Origin: Symbiodinium natans
Lineage: Eukaryota > Sar > Dinophyceae > Suessiales > Symbiodiniaceae
DNA: 64,000 nucleotides
Assembly (NCBI GenBank): GCA_905221605.1
Contig: CAJNDS010000784.1
Location: 1 to 64,000, forward strand
Reading direction: 5' to 3'
A model generated the notes under the pieces. The model made no database searches, was not told where the DNA came from, and saw nothing but the letters and a program-made list of their open reading frames with translations. Below are positions 40,024-49,812 of this stretch, in pieces. Position numbers and translations under genes: made by a program. Position 1 is the stretch's first letter; each line of letters begins with the position of its first letter.

Positions 40024-43000
40024 TTAACGCTGAAGAAGAACCTGGAGAGTCCGGCCGCCCAGGAGGCGTGGAAACCGAGGCCTGGGCATGAAAGGACAGG
40101 GTTTGGTTATTGTGGAGTTTTTACAGGGTTTCTGGAGACCTAAACAAGGCTGAGAGTGGCCTGGAAGGAGGGTAAGATGGCACCCGGAGCACAGCCATCT
40201 ACGTCCTTCATTTTTGAGCCGGTGCGTCGGGTGGAGGGTAGGCCAGAACTGGGGACCGTTATGGGGCATGTCAATGCACGGCTGCGCAAGCAAACGTTCT
40301 AGCCTATCCATCTCATGAACCTGCTGGAGGTAAAGCTTACATTTCACACAAGTGATTGCCAAATTGTTTGTTTTCAAATTTTCAACCCCCCTACTTGCCA
40401 GACATGACCACCTACTGCTTCCGGGACATCCACTTTCGCCAACAAAAGCTGGCGCTTATTAGGCCTTTGGGTGGTTGGGGTTCCTCCCTTTGGCTTCGGG
40501 GAACAAAATCATCTTTTGAGGCATGTTTCAAAACAACCACAGCTCGCGACGCCAGGTAATCGCAGATCCTGGTTACGAGCCTATCCAGGTCCTGGACTTT
40601 CCGCCCTGCTACAGGCGATATGGTGGCAGCTCGTTTGCCTGCCAACTCGTCAGCGCACTGGTTGGCCTGGTGTCTCCAAAGCTGGGAAAAGCCAAACCGC
40701 ATTTCGAACTCACGGCTAGTTAGGTGGGATTTTACCCAGGTGGGACTTATCCTACCACGGTCCTCCCAGACCGGGCCCCAAAAAGCCGGGGTTGTTTTTT
40801 GAAAGGATTTTTTGGTGAGGGTCCTTAGGGCTGGTTTACAGTCCCCCGTAAGGTCAACCTGACCAAGGGTGTGCTTGATCGTCTGCACAATGGCATAAGA
40901 TTCACCGTGCGCGACGCTTGTTCCGGGGGGGGTGAGGCCGGACATGGTTCCTAACTCCCGAAACTGACCATCTTGAACCCGCCCCACGACTACAGACCAG
41001 CTCACCCTTCGCAATCGCGGATCCTTGGTGAACATGCCCCCTGACGCGTCCGTAGCAACCACCAACCCGTCTGCTACTACCTGGGAGGACGTGAGAAACA
41101 CGCCTGTCTTGACCACTTCTAGGTCCCCCGAGGGAGCGACTGGGAGGTATTTAAGGGGAAGCATACCCCGAAGCCACAGGCAGTCATCAGGGAAACGGCG
41201 CTTCTCCGCCAGAACGTACCCCGGTAACCGCATGCCACCAGGGAAGGAAGGGCACTCATACATGAGGTGGCGCAAGGTGGCTCCGGAATCGCCACAAAAC
41301 TTACAGACATCCTTGCCACCATTGCCATTATGGAGAATGGACCCTTGGAAAACAGCCCGATAGGCGTACCGGGTTGTTTTGGTGCGCACTGACTTGAGCA
41401 GGCGACGCGGGACCGTCCAGTCGACCCCGCCACCAGCACCCGCTGCCGACGAGGCCGATCCCATGCGACGAGACCTCTGGGTCTTGATGATGTCCGTGAG
41501 GAAAGACGAGGTTTGGCAGACAACCGAAACCTCAGAAGGCTTGATTTCAAGAACACGCTCCTCAAAAACCCAGCGGGAAGGATCGTGGCCGTCGACCTGG
41601 AGGTCGCGGAGGTATTGACACATGGCTGAGATAGGTCCAGTGACCACGGACCAACCGTGTTTCGCAGCCTCCAGCCGCTTCCAGACCACTCGCCAAGTGT
41701 CCTTTACTGCCTCCCATCCCATGCGGTTACATCTGGCCATCATCCTGAAAAGACTTTCCACGTGCTGGGTTACCACAATAAGGTAGGGATCCTGAACCTC
41801 GTGGGCCGTCATATCTAGGATGGTATCCGTTGAACCGTATCGGCTCCTGCCTGCGTGTCGGGCTACCGCTGCGCGCATGGTTTTCATATGTTTAGGGGCA
41901 ACCCCTTGTGCTTCATGGCCATAAAGACCTGAGGTGACCACACTAGAACGGTGCAACCGTAGCCGGACGCGGCGTGACGGGATACGAAGCTTACCCAACT
42001 TCAGGTTACGAAGGCTACCTACCCGGAAGCGTTTCTGGGCAGTAGTAGTCCTGCGCCGGCGGCCACTGCCACTGTCAAGGCCTAAATCCTTGACCACGTC
42101 GACTATGTCAGGGTCCCCTGGCCGCAGCAGCTGTCGCAGCGCCGCGGCCGAGCGGGGTCGGCCACAAATTTTGTTTTCTCTTGGCTGAGGACGAGACCTT
42201 CAGCCTGAAGACTGGCCTTGAGCACTCGAAAGGCTTCATAAGCCGCTCCCGCGGCTATATCCGGCGAGGCATGGAGGGAGTCTGCGGAGACATCGTCCAA
42301 CCATACGTCGCAATGGTGCAAGCCTGGGACTCGTTTCAGTCTATGTAAGGGTTCGGACATGGTGAGCTTGGCCAAGGTGGGAGCGTACGGGCATCCCTGG
42401 ATCATGCCCCGGCCTGGGAAGATGGTGGGACTGGGCTGGGATTCCCCCACCACCGTGCGACCTCCTTGGTAGAGGCGAAGGGAGAGGCACAGGGCCAAGG
42501 CTGGGAAAGACAACCGCAAGCCTTGTTCGCAAAGCCTCTGCCAAGAGACGCTATCGTAAAACCCATTAATGTCAACAAACAACGAGACAGTGCGCAAACC
42601 CTTGACTCTGGCAGACTCTTTGGAGCATTTCCTGGCCAGGGCAACGTCCAACGAGGTTCGGCCTGGAATCGCCGAGTCAAAAGGATGATCCGGGATGTAA
42701 GAGTCCAGCCACTGGCTGACCAAGAACCGCCGAGTCTTACACCAAAGCCGCCACAGGACCGATGTGAGACCGATAGGTCTTTCCTTCAAGGCACTCTTGG
42801 CCAGAAGAACAATCTGGACCTGGGAAACTTGGAGGGGAATGGCAAGGTCCTCCTCCATTTTCTTGAAGACGTTGGCTAGGACTGCATACGCGTCCCGAGG
42901 CAGGTCTCGAAGATCATTGAAATCCCAGCCGTCCGGGCCTCCTTTTTTGGGATTCCTGGCGGCGCATATCTTAGCGACAGAGCTAGCAGAATGCTTGGGC

Positions 43001-45370
43001 AGGGAACGGACCTGCTCCCGGGCTAAGTCAAACAAGGCATCCCATACTTCCCCTTGGAGCGGAGCTGGCGACACCAGGTTACCCTGCCAGACCTCGCACC
43101 AAAATTCGAGCCGTTTATAGGGCCGCGCCAGGGGAGTGAACTCACGATACGGCCGTTCCAAGGTTTGCTCATCAGCTCGAAGGGAGCGGTAAAGGGGGCG
43201 GAGGTGATCATTTTGCGCCTCTTCTAGCCACTTGGAGTAAGACTCGGAGTTCTGGGAGGTCTGGGAGGCTAAAGCTTCCTTATATTTTGTCTCAACCTGG
43301 GGCACCAACTCCCGAGTGAGGCTGCTGCGGTCATCAGCATGAACCCAGTCCTTTAGGACGGGAAGAAGGGGGTCGTCCGGTGGAATGGAGGCGAAGGCCT
43401 CTGAGGACTTGGGGAACATCCCTGTCTGAAGCCAGGTGCGCCATCTATCCCAGATAGCCATAGGCCCTCCTGTCCAGGCACCTCCGCCAACTGGGTGCGA
43501 ACGGCCTGCGGGGAAAATCGACCCACCAGCCCTTTCCTGTGGTGGCCTGGGCCTCCGACTGAAGGTCGCGAGACCATTGGCCCAAGGCGAGAGAGGACTC
43601 CTGCTGGGACACCACATTCAAGATCTGGACCAACTGGACTGGGGAGCGTGCGTGGAAGGAGGAGGGGGCCGGGGACACCACCGACCTGATGGTGGGGACT
43701 CTCAACTGGAGGGAGTGCACTGGCACGTCCAAGGTTAGAAGTCCGTGAGGCTTGAAAGGAGTGTCAAAAGACAGCCGGACCGTCGACAGGGACTGGAGAC
43801 TGGGGTGGACGACGAAGAAGTCAATCTCGGAGTCCCCTCCCGCCGTAGGAGACCCACTGCCAACCACCCGGCCCTGCCACCTTTCTTCATACCTGGAGTT
43901 AAGGAAGTCCTGAATCGGAACGTTAAAATCCCCACCAACCACCCACATGCCTTGAAGGAGGGACAAATGTTGGGTAAGGCTGGTCAGGATAAGATCATTT
44001 ACTGGGCTATCCAAGCCAGTCCCACTTTCCAGGTACAAGGAGATCCAATTGAAATCTACCCCTTTGGAGCGCAACGCCACAATGACATAACCACAGCCTT
44101 GCGAGGCGTGGAAGGTCACTAGAATCCTGGGCCCCAAGTGATTTTTGACTGCAATCCCTACTCCTCCTAGGGGGTTGCCTTTTGCACTTTTCGGGCTAGC
44201 AACACCAAAGAGCACAAACCCCAAATTCATCAAATGTCGGGTCTCAGTCTTAAGGTCCTCTTTGGTAAGGTGAAGTTCTTGCAGCATAAGAATGTCCGGG
44301 GACAAGGTATGGGCCCATTTCCGGTGACTCGAACGCCATCGGGTGACATTGGCCGAACAGACCTTGAGATTCCTAGGCTTAACTTCATAAGAGTTGGCAG
44401 AAAGATCCTCCGAACCTCGAAGGACAAAAACCCAGTCACTTGGGCTCGGGTTGGGGGAAGCAAGGGCCTGAAACATTTTGTGGACCACCAAATACTCCAG
44501 AGTCAAGGGGTCGGTGGGTTCGTCATCTTCGAAAAGGCCTACCATACTAGACTCCACCGACAGAAAGCCCTGCTGAAAGCCCCGGGACACCAAACCCGCT
44601 AACTGGCCCCACTTGTCTGTCTTTTCATGCTGAGTTGTCGTGTTCCAGGCTGCGATAGCTGAATCCAAAGGCTCCCTGGCCTTGAGAGGCCGGGCCGTCC
44701 TGTTGCGACGTCGTCGGGTTCTTCTGCTGCGACAAGACGACTGGGTACCTGTGGGTCGAGATCCACCTCCTGAGACGAGGGGAGTAAAAGTGCTGGGGGT
44801 TTCATACAACTGCATGTCGCACAAAGCCTCCAGAGGAAAATACCTCGGCCCCGTCACCAAGGGATGGTGGACCACCTCATATTGGCATAGCGCTGCTAAA
44901 GAAATTGGGACTGGTGAGGGATCCTTGGTTGGTACACATTCCGCTCCAAGCGAAACCTGCCCCAATCCTGAATCCCACTCCTTCTGGAGGGGCAGACCCT
45001 GACACATGCCACACAGAACCGCGTGTCTAGATGACCGGGTGTATCTTGGAAGCTTCACCAGGCAACTCTGACACTCAGGCACCACGGCACATTCATGGGA
45101 AGCCCATCCTCGGCACAGCCGACACAAAACTGCAAGCGCGAGACCATCCCCTACCTGGAAAAGGGTGTGGCACGGGTCCTCCCCGGCCTGACACCTGCAG
45201 ACCTCACAACAGCTAAGGCTGAAGACATCTGCTTGGGAAGGGGATTGGCAAAACGTCTCGGGCAAGGTGACAAAATTTTGGCCACGGGGAAAAACACGGG
45301 TTGTCGGGGAGAGGGACGACTCTGACAAGTGCGGGGGAAACAGGTTATTTCTGGAATCCAAAACCCCCAC
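40024..45370 (-). pseudogene. LINE2 ORF2: endonuclease, RT, RNase H; frameshifted
   Basis: Four blocks. Endonuclease, 45370 to about 43500: ILMLQELHLTKEDL, WVVGGDFNVPIQDFL, DSEIDFFVVHP, preceded by CxxC clusters. Reverse transcriptase, about 43500-42125: GGPDGWDFNDL, TVSLFVDINGFYDSV, VWLDDVSADS. Then thumb/CCHC finger/RNase H, 42125-40412: VCKFCGDSGATLRHLMYEC, VVATDASGG, HGESYAIVQ, LTGDCKPAL, QCADELAG. Last, a zinc-ribbon tail 40377-40024 (CVKCKLYLQQ, LCSGCHLTL). Frameshifts lie near 43500, 42125 and 40400. The RT catalytic box reads WLDD where YxDD or FxDD is normal. Confidence 0.85.
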
Positions 45371-45374
45371 CGCC

Positions 45375-46262
45375 CTACAAGCCCCGAACCCAGCTCCCTA
45401 ACCCGTCTGCGATGCCTGACCCGGGGCCTGGCCCCCCTGGCGGGGTTCGACTTCGGCCTCGTGCTGCGAGGTCAGGCATTGTCGAAGCCTGCGAGGGTGG
45501 CAGACCCGGGGGAAGGCCTGGATCGACCTGCATGCATCTGCGCTTGGCTTCATCGGACTTAAGAGCTTCCAGCTTTCTCTTTTGCTCCTCGGTAAGGCTG
45601 GCCTCTTGCATGCCCAAAGCCTGCAGAACAGATTCCACTCCATTGTTGACCTCTTCCGCGCAATGCTTGACCACCTTGTCTTCATATTCCTTGGTGGTCT
45701 TTGCGACTTCCACCTTTGCCTCCTCGATGGCATTCTGGATGTCCTGCATCTTGTGAAGCATTGCTCGCAAATTGTCCTTTGCTGTGTCGATCTCCTCCTG
45801 CAGCCTCAGTTTCCTCTGGCCCAAATCACGGAGCTTGCCCACCGAGCTGCGAAGAACATCCCCAGCCTCCTTGCCCTCCTGGCGAGGGTCCGGGGTTGGG
45901 GTGGCCGGCAGGGCGTCCACGATGACCTGGGGAAGGTCTCCGACATGCTGCTGCAGGAGAGCAACAAGATCCACATCCACTGCGCGAGCCGGCTTGGCTT
46001 CAAACCCTGCTTCTTTCAGCTGCACACAGGCCTCTTCAGGAAGAGTATCCCATACCTTCCGCAAGCAGTCGTGAACCTTGTTGGTCTTAGGCTTGCGAGG
46101 TCGGGGCTTCGGCTCCGGCTTGGACCAGATCTTGGGGGTGGGCACATCCGTTGGCCACTTAGTTCCGCACCACTGACACTTGGGGAACTTGGGCACCTTT
46201 GCCGCAAAGATCCAGCTGGCCGGGCCGCACTTCTTGCAAACGTGATAACGTCCACCAGCCAT
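45375..46262 (-). CDS. LINE2 ORF1: zinc-binding coiled-coil protein, 295 aa
   Basis: Start at MAGGRYHVCKKCG (46262). CKKCGPASWIFAAKVPKFPK then CQWCG forms a CxxC...CxxC zinc ribbon. The coiled coil runs LRLQEEIDTAKDNLRAML, IEEAKVEVAKTTKEYEDK. The tail is basic and Pro-rich. Same design as LINE1 ORF1. It ends 4 bp before ORF2, so coupled translation is possible. Confidence 0.75.
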   Translation of the reverse strand: MAGGRYHVCKKCGPASWIFAAKVPKFPKCQWCGTKWPTDVPTPKIWSKPEPKPRPRKPKTNKVHDCLRKVWDTLPEEACVQLKEAGFEAKPARAVDVDLVALLQQHVGDLPQVIVDALPATPTPDPRQEGKEAGDVLRSSVGKLRDLGQRKLRLQEEIDTAKDNLRAMLHKMQDIQNAIEEAKVEVAKTTKEYEDKVVKHCAEEVNNGVESVLQALGMQEASLTEEQKRKLEALKSDEAKRRCMQVDPGLPPGLPPSQASTMPDLAARGRSRTPPGGPGPGSGIADGLGSWVRGL

Positions 46263-46281
46263 GGTGACTGTGAAGAGGCCC

Positions 46282-46706
46282 CGAGCCCTAAAGGCTGGGC
46301 TCAGATGTTGGACTTGTTGAGGTCGGCACACCACCTCTGCCGGCGAGCCTCCGACAAAAGTTTCCCGGCGTTGGCAATCCAATCGTTCCGGGTCTTGGAC
46401 CAGCGAGCCAAGCACGGAGTTGGTTTGTTACCCTCTGCCCCGGTGTGAGGTCCCGGGCACTGGGCTGTTCCTCAAACTCGGCTTGCAGATAGGACCTGAT
46501 CGAGTCCTCCAAGGGCACCCTCTCGGCTACCCCAAAGCGCTGCACCTCAGGGGTGCGGGATCGCTCTCTTCCCGCCGTGGGTTTGGAGGACCGCAGCCCT
46601 AAGGCCGGGAGAAAACAGGCCCGAGCCCTGAGGCTGGGTGAGTGCAGTGCAGCCGCAGCCCTGAGGCTGGGTGAGTGCAATGCAGCCACAGCCCAGAGGC
46701 CGGGCG
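46282..46706. repeat. Five copies of an AGCCCTNAGGCYGGG micro-repeat
   Basis: GAGCCCTAAAGGCTGGGCTC (46282-46301, 6-bp perfect arms), AGCCCTAAGGCCGGG (46594), GAGCCCTGAGGCTGGGTGA (46623), CAGCCCTGAGGCTGGGTGA (46657), CAGCCCAGAGGCCGGGCG (46689). All can fold into CCC/GGG hairpins. The two at 46623 and 46657 form a 34-bp tandem with their flanks. Confidence 0.65.
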
Positions 46707-46731
46707 GGTGCTCAGGCACAGTATGGCTCAA
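46290..46731 (-). pseudogene. LINE2 upstream small ORF, LEDS/TRNDW domain
   Basis: Not a known family. One frame gives VPLEDSIRSYLQAEFEEQPS; one base over it gives LARWSKTRNDWIANAGKLLS, EARRQRWCADLNKSN. The same two motifs, joined in one frame, occur at 48180-48530 in LINE3 (KLEDSWKPILEEQFLE, TRNDWVYQAETYLSEERKQL). A helical protein domain of the LINEs, placed before ORF1 here. Confidence 0.5.
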
Positions 46732-46847
46732 GCGAATAGGCCGAAAACAAAGGGGGCCTGGTACCTTAACCCAGTTGAGGCCCAGAACCCAGGTTCACAG
46801 CTACTCGCTCAGCTACTTCGCCTACCCCACCGGGGTTTGAGCAGAAA

Positions 46848-46856
46848 CTTGAGCCA
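46848..46856 (-). other. SL relic at the 5' end of LINE2
   Basis: TGGCTCAAG follows directly on the LINE3 3' terminus GTAAAATTCACC. The next bases (TTTCTGCTCAAACCCCGGTG) resemble those that follow the complete SL relic at 62230, so both are 5' ends of related SL-capped transcripts. Confidence 0.65.
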
Positions 46857-46925
46857 GGTGAATTTTACGTCTGCACGCTGCTTGGCGTAGCCACCCGAAG
46901 GGGCTGGGGTATCAGGGTGAAACTT
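46857..46925 (-). other. Conserved LINE 3' tail (LINE3)
   Basis: On the minus strand: GTTTCAC, then AGCCCCTTCGGGTGGCTACG, then GCAGCGTGCAGACG, ending TAAAATTCACC. The same blocks occur at 49751-49812 and 62256-62318. CCCCTTCGGG and GCTACGC...GCAGCGTGC can form hairpins, as expected of an RT-recognised 3' end. Confidence 0.7.
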
Positions 46926-46967
46926 ACAAACTCTGCACAGTGAGACTACCGGTACTAGCCCTCACTT

Positions 46968-47120
46968 CCCTCAGACATTTGTCGAGGCCGAAATCCATTC
47001 CCTCAGACCGTGGTCGAGGCCGAAATTCCCTCAGGTCATGCCGAGGCCGAATTGCCCTCACTTGCACCCCTCAGACCGGAGTCGAGGCCGAAACTCCCTC
47101 AGGCAGCACGCCGAGGCGGT
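46968..47120 (+). repeat. Bulged-hairpin micro-element cluster, 5 copies
   Basis: Copies start at 46968, 47000, 47028, 47068 and 47096. Pattern: CCCTC, bulged A, inner stem, loop, inner stem, GAGGCCGAA. The inner stems are GAC/GTC, GACC/GGTC, GG/CC, GAC/GTC and GGC/GCC, all paired although different in sequence. Confidence 0.85.
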
Positions 47121-47185
47121 ATTCCTTGATTCGGTTTAGGTGCCTCTCAGACCACTAGCCATGTTTCTTGTCTGGGCTGCGCTGC

Positions 47186-48177
47186 TCACTCATCAGCTTC
47201 GTCATACGGCATGCCCAACGTGATTTTCTGGATCTCTGTTGCCGGGACCGGAAGTAGGGTTCCATCCCATCCTCGTTTTGCAATCCCGGCATCCAGTAGG
47301 TGCTGGGCAAAAGGCCCGACATTGCCTACGCACGCCATCCAAAGCGCGCTGGCTTTGCCGTCGTACGTTCTGACCAATCCACGCATGGTTGCCAGTAGCT
47401 CCTCGTCATATTTCTCCAGGAGGCGTACAGCTCTGCCCTGCGGATGATACTTCCATAGAAGTAGTGGTGGTAGTAACCCTCCACCGCCTCGTCGAAAAGG
47501 ACTCCAATCCATCCTGCCCACAGGGTCCTGGTGACCAGGGTGGGGAATTGTTCCCCGTACCCTGCTTCGTTGCCAAAGCTCTGGGGTTCCATCGCTAGTT
47601 TCATGACCCATAGCCGATCCAGAGCATATCCTCGTCGAGTGCGCCCCGCACCTGTAAAGGGAAGCACCCTAGGCTGTAAGCTTTGCCCTGTCGTTGGGTT
47701 GCGGACCAATTGGACCTCCCCAAGCCAGTGGAGCGCTGTCCTTGGCCTCTGCTGGTTCTGCAGCTTATGCACCAAAAGGTGCACAGGCTTGACTTGCCCC
47801 ATTGCTTCCTTTTGCTCCTGTCCCTCAGCTTCGTGCGAGGCCATATTGTGGGCACCTGGTCCTTCCGCCAGCGTGACTGTGCGAGGCTGGTTTGCCTCTT
47901 GCTCTTCATTGACACCCTCAGCTTGGTGCGAGGCCGCACTGTCTTCTCCTCTCTCCCGTAGGCGTACCGGACCCACCGGAGATTCCGAAGCACTCTCCTC
48001 ATCCCTATCCCAAGTCTGCTCCGGGTGTCTGGCCTGTCGAAGCGGGGAACGGTCTCGGGGCTGATCCTGCTGCTTGTTCTTGCTTTTACCCTTGCCTTTG
48101 TCCGGCCGATTCCTTAGCCAGGATGGCAGTCGGGACCCTTGTCTCCTCATCGTCGCATCCGTCTTCCATTGCCTCAT
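47186..48177 (-). pseudogene. LINE3 ORF3: kinase-like N-lobe part, frameshifted
   Basis: Open from 48177 to 47326, continued in another frame to 47186. The N-terminal part is a Lys/Gln/Glu-rich linker that contains two hairpin-derived ASxxAEG insertions. RRGYALDRLWVMKLAMEP plus QSFGNEAGYGEQFP corresponds to the VLK...E segment of LINE1 ORF3 (Lys to Glu 11 residues apart). No catalytic loop could be recognised downstream, so the C-lobe is lost or diverged. Confidence 0.5.
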
Positions 48178-48690
48178 TGCTACAGACCCGCCTTGTGCAA
48201 TTTAGAAGCCCACAGTTGCTTCCGCTCTTCACTGAGGTAGGTCTCCGCTTGGTAGACCCAATCGTTCCTTGTGCGGCAGCGAGCGAGACTGCGACACGCC
48301 GCTTGTAGGTGAGTGTAGTTTGCCCTCCTGGGGTCTGTTTCCAGGAACTGCTCCTCCAAAATTGGTTTCCACGAATCCTCAAGTTTGATTCGCACCTGGA
48401 GGGTCAATTTCTCCGGCTGCTCGTCCTCCGGCCGGTCTTGTGAGGATGAGGACGCCGTTGTTCCACCCTCAGCTCTGCGAGGCCGAGGCCTCCTCTCTTT
48501 ACCCTCAGCGATGTCGCAAGCACGCGGCACCGCGAGGCCGAATTACACTCCCTCAGCAAGGCGAGGCCGTAACACCAATCGCTATTCCCCGTTGCGAGGC
48601 CCTCACCCTCAGCTACGAGGCCGAAAACCCTGTCTCCTTGCACCAAACGGCTACGGAATTACTGCGTTCCCTCAGCTTGGCGAGGCCTAA
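47822..48690 (+). repeat. Bulged-hairpin micro-elements, 7 copies, four inside or near ORFs
   Basis: Starts: 47822 (GC/GC, loop TTCGT), 47915 (GC/GC, loop TTGGT), 48466 (GC/GC, loop TCT), 48502 (GCG/CGC, long loop), 48550, 48606 and 48669. Those at 47822, 47915 and 48466 lie in minus-strand reading frames and are read as A-S-x-x-A-E-G or R-x-A-E-G without a stop. Confidence 0.8.
48180..48530 (-). CDS. LINE3 LEDS/TRNDW-domain ORF, 116 aa
   Basis: Unknown helical domain shared with LINE2 46290-46731 (KLEDSWKPILEEQF..., TRNDWVYQAETYLSEE). It ends 3 bp before the next ORF start and follows the RNase H frame. In LINE2 the domain is at the 5' end of the element, so its position is not fixed. The start of the frame is rich in hairpin micro-repeat sequence. 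Confidence 0.5.
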   Translation of the reverse strand: MPRACDIAEGKERRPRPRRAEGGTTASSSSQDRPEDEQPEKLTLQVRIKLEDSWKPILEEQFLETDPRRANYTHLQAACRSLARCRTRNDWVYQAETYLSEERKQLWASKLHKAGL

Positions 48691-48720
48691 CAAACAATGA
48701 CATCTTCTGCTGTGCACTGG

Positions 48721-49749
48721 CTAGGGGCTTAGCTTTGGCGTGTTCCCACCAAACTGAACGCGAGGCTGTTGAAACTGGACGTTGCTCATACTTCCACCAT
48801 TGACAAGGGTTTGCGCTTGGGTTGCCAGCTTGCCCTGAGAAGTCCGCGATTTGCACTCACCCGCCAGGCTTTTATTGCACTTCTGGCTGACCGGTGCATG
48901 TGTTCTGTCACACTTTGTGCAAACCCATCGGATTCCCAAATTCACCATATTATGGGAGGGGTGGATACCCCACTCTTCCCGCACTCGCGCCTCCGGCTGG
49001 TTGACGCAGTACTGCTCCAATACCACCTCCAAGTTCGTGAGGGTTTGTTGTACATACAACCCGCACAGTTGGCATTTCAGTGTTAAATTCCGGGGGTGTT
49101 CACTTCCCTTCTCCCATTGGTGCCCACGCTCCGGGTTTTCGAGCAAATGCCAAAGCCGCTGGCGTTTGTTGAGTTTGGCCCTGCCATGCTCTTTTTTGCA
49201 TCCCTCAGCTTTCTGCGAGGCTTCCATCTTCTCCTTGTAATGCGCATGGTCCAGGATGAAGGGGAAATCTGCTTCGTTGCGCTTCCGCAATATGTGGGCT
49301 GCGCGTTCTCCGTAAGCCAGTGAAAGTGTACGCACCACATTGTCCAGCTCTTTGACACGTCTCTTGTGCGCTGGGCTGTAAGCAGCCGCCGCTACTTCGC
49401 CACATACTTTGTCCGCCATGTCGTTCGCTGCACGTCTCCACAACGTGCCCGGGCCCATTTTTGCCAGGAATGCTTCTTCTGTTTTGTGGGACGGGACCCA
49501 TGTTGCTTTGATTCGTTTCTTTCCATTCCACACTTTGCTCCATTCCAGGTCATCGTCCGGCGGTTGTATTTTTTGTAGCGCTTGGACTGCCGGCTTGCAG
49601 TCCATTGTGACGTCAATCAGATCCTCCGTGTGCTCCATTAGTCTGAAAAGTGCACGGCGCTCCATGTCCACTACCGGCTGCCACGGGTAGACCAGCTCCG
49701 TAATTTGTCCGACTTTCACCAACTCACCATCTTTCCAGGTCATAGCCAC
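48721..49749 (-). CDS. LINE3 ORF2 remnant: RNase H and zinc ribbons
   Basis: 342 codons, intact but lacking endonuclease, RT and the first RNase H Asp region. IDVTMDCKPAVQAL and NDMADKVCGEV are RNase H acidic motifs. CQLCGLYVQQTL and WVCTKCDRT are the zinc ribbons also seen in LINE1. EASQKAEGC (49202-49222) is a hairpin micro-element read in frame. The break point at 49750 fixes the 5' truncation. Confidence 0.75.
   Translation of the reverse strand: MAMTWKDGELVKVGQITELVYPWQPVVDMERRALFRLMEHTEDLIDVTMDCKPAVQALQKIQPPDDDLEWSKVWNGKKRIKATWVPSHKTEEAFLAKMGPGTLWRRAANDMADKVCGEVAAAAYSPAHKRRVKELDNVVRTLSLAYGERAAHILRKRNEADFPFILDHAHYKEKMEASQKAEGCKKEHGRAKLNKRQRLWHLLENPERGHQWEKGSEHPRNLTLKCQLCGLYVQQTLTNLEVVLEQYCVNQPEARVREEWGIHPSHNMVNLGIRWVCTKCDRTHAPVSQKCNKSLAGECKSRTSQGKLATQAQTLVNGGSMSNVQFQQPRVQFGGNTPKLSP
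49202..49222 (+). repeat. Bulged-hairpin micro-element inside ORF2 remnant
   Basis: CCCTCAGCTTTCTGCGAGGC: outer stem CCTC/GAGG, bulged A, inner GC/GC, loop TTTCT. Read on the coding strand as EASQKAEG. Confidence 0.8.
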
Positions 49750-49750
49750 C

Positions 49751-49812
49751 AGGTGAATTTTACGTCTGCACGCTGCGAGGCGTAGCCACCCGAAGGGGCT
49801 GTGGGTTCAAGT
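49751..49812 (-). other. Conserved LINE 3' tail (LINE4)
   Basis: Same block order as at 46857-46925, including CCCCTTCGGGTGGCTACGCC and the terminal GTAAAATTCACC. Confidence 0.7.

Larger units (their letters stand above)
38384..46856 (-). mobile_element. LINE2: full-length but decayed LINE
   Basis: Same architecture as LINE1 but with several frameshifts. The 5' end (46856) is again TGGCTCAAG and the 3' end (38384) GTAAAATTCACCTG. An extra small ORF (46731-46290) precedes ORF1. Protein similarity to LINE1 is low to moderate, so these are different families rather than recent copies. Confidence 0.85.
46857..49750 (-). mobile_element. LINE3: 5'-truncated LINE
   Basis: Starts inside the RNase H domain at 49750 and ends at the 3' terminus 46857. 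Carries an RNase H/zinc-ribbon tail, the LEDS/TRNDW domain and an N-lobe-type kinase-like ORF3. No SL relic, as expected of a 5'-truncated insertion; it abuts LINE4's 3' terminus directly. Confidence 0.75.

Noticed and set aside
46968-47120. CRISPR-like array
   Set aside because: Copies are 28-40 bp apart but the repeat is a variable hairpin, spacers are not of constant length, and the genome is eukaryotic.
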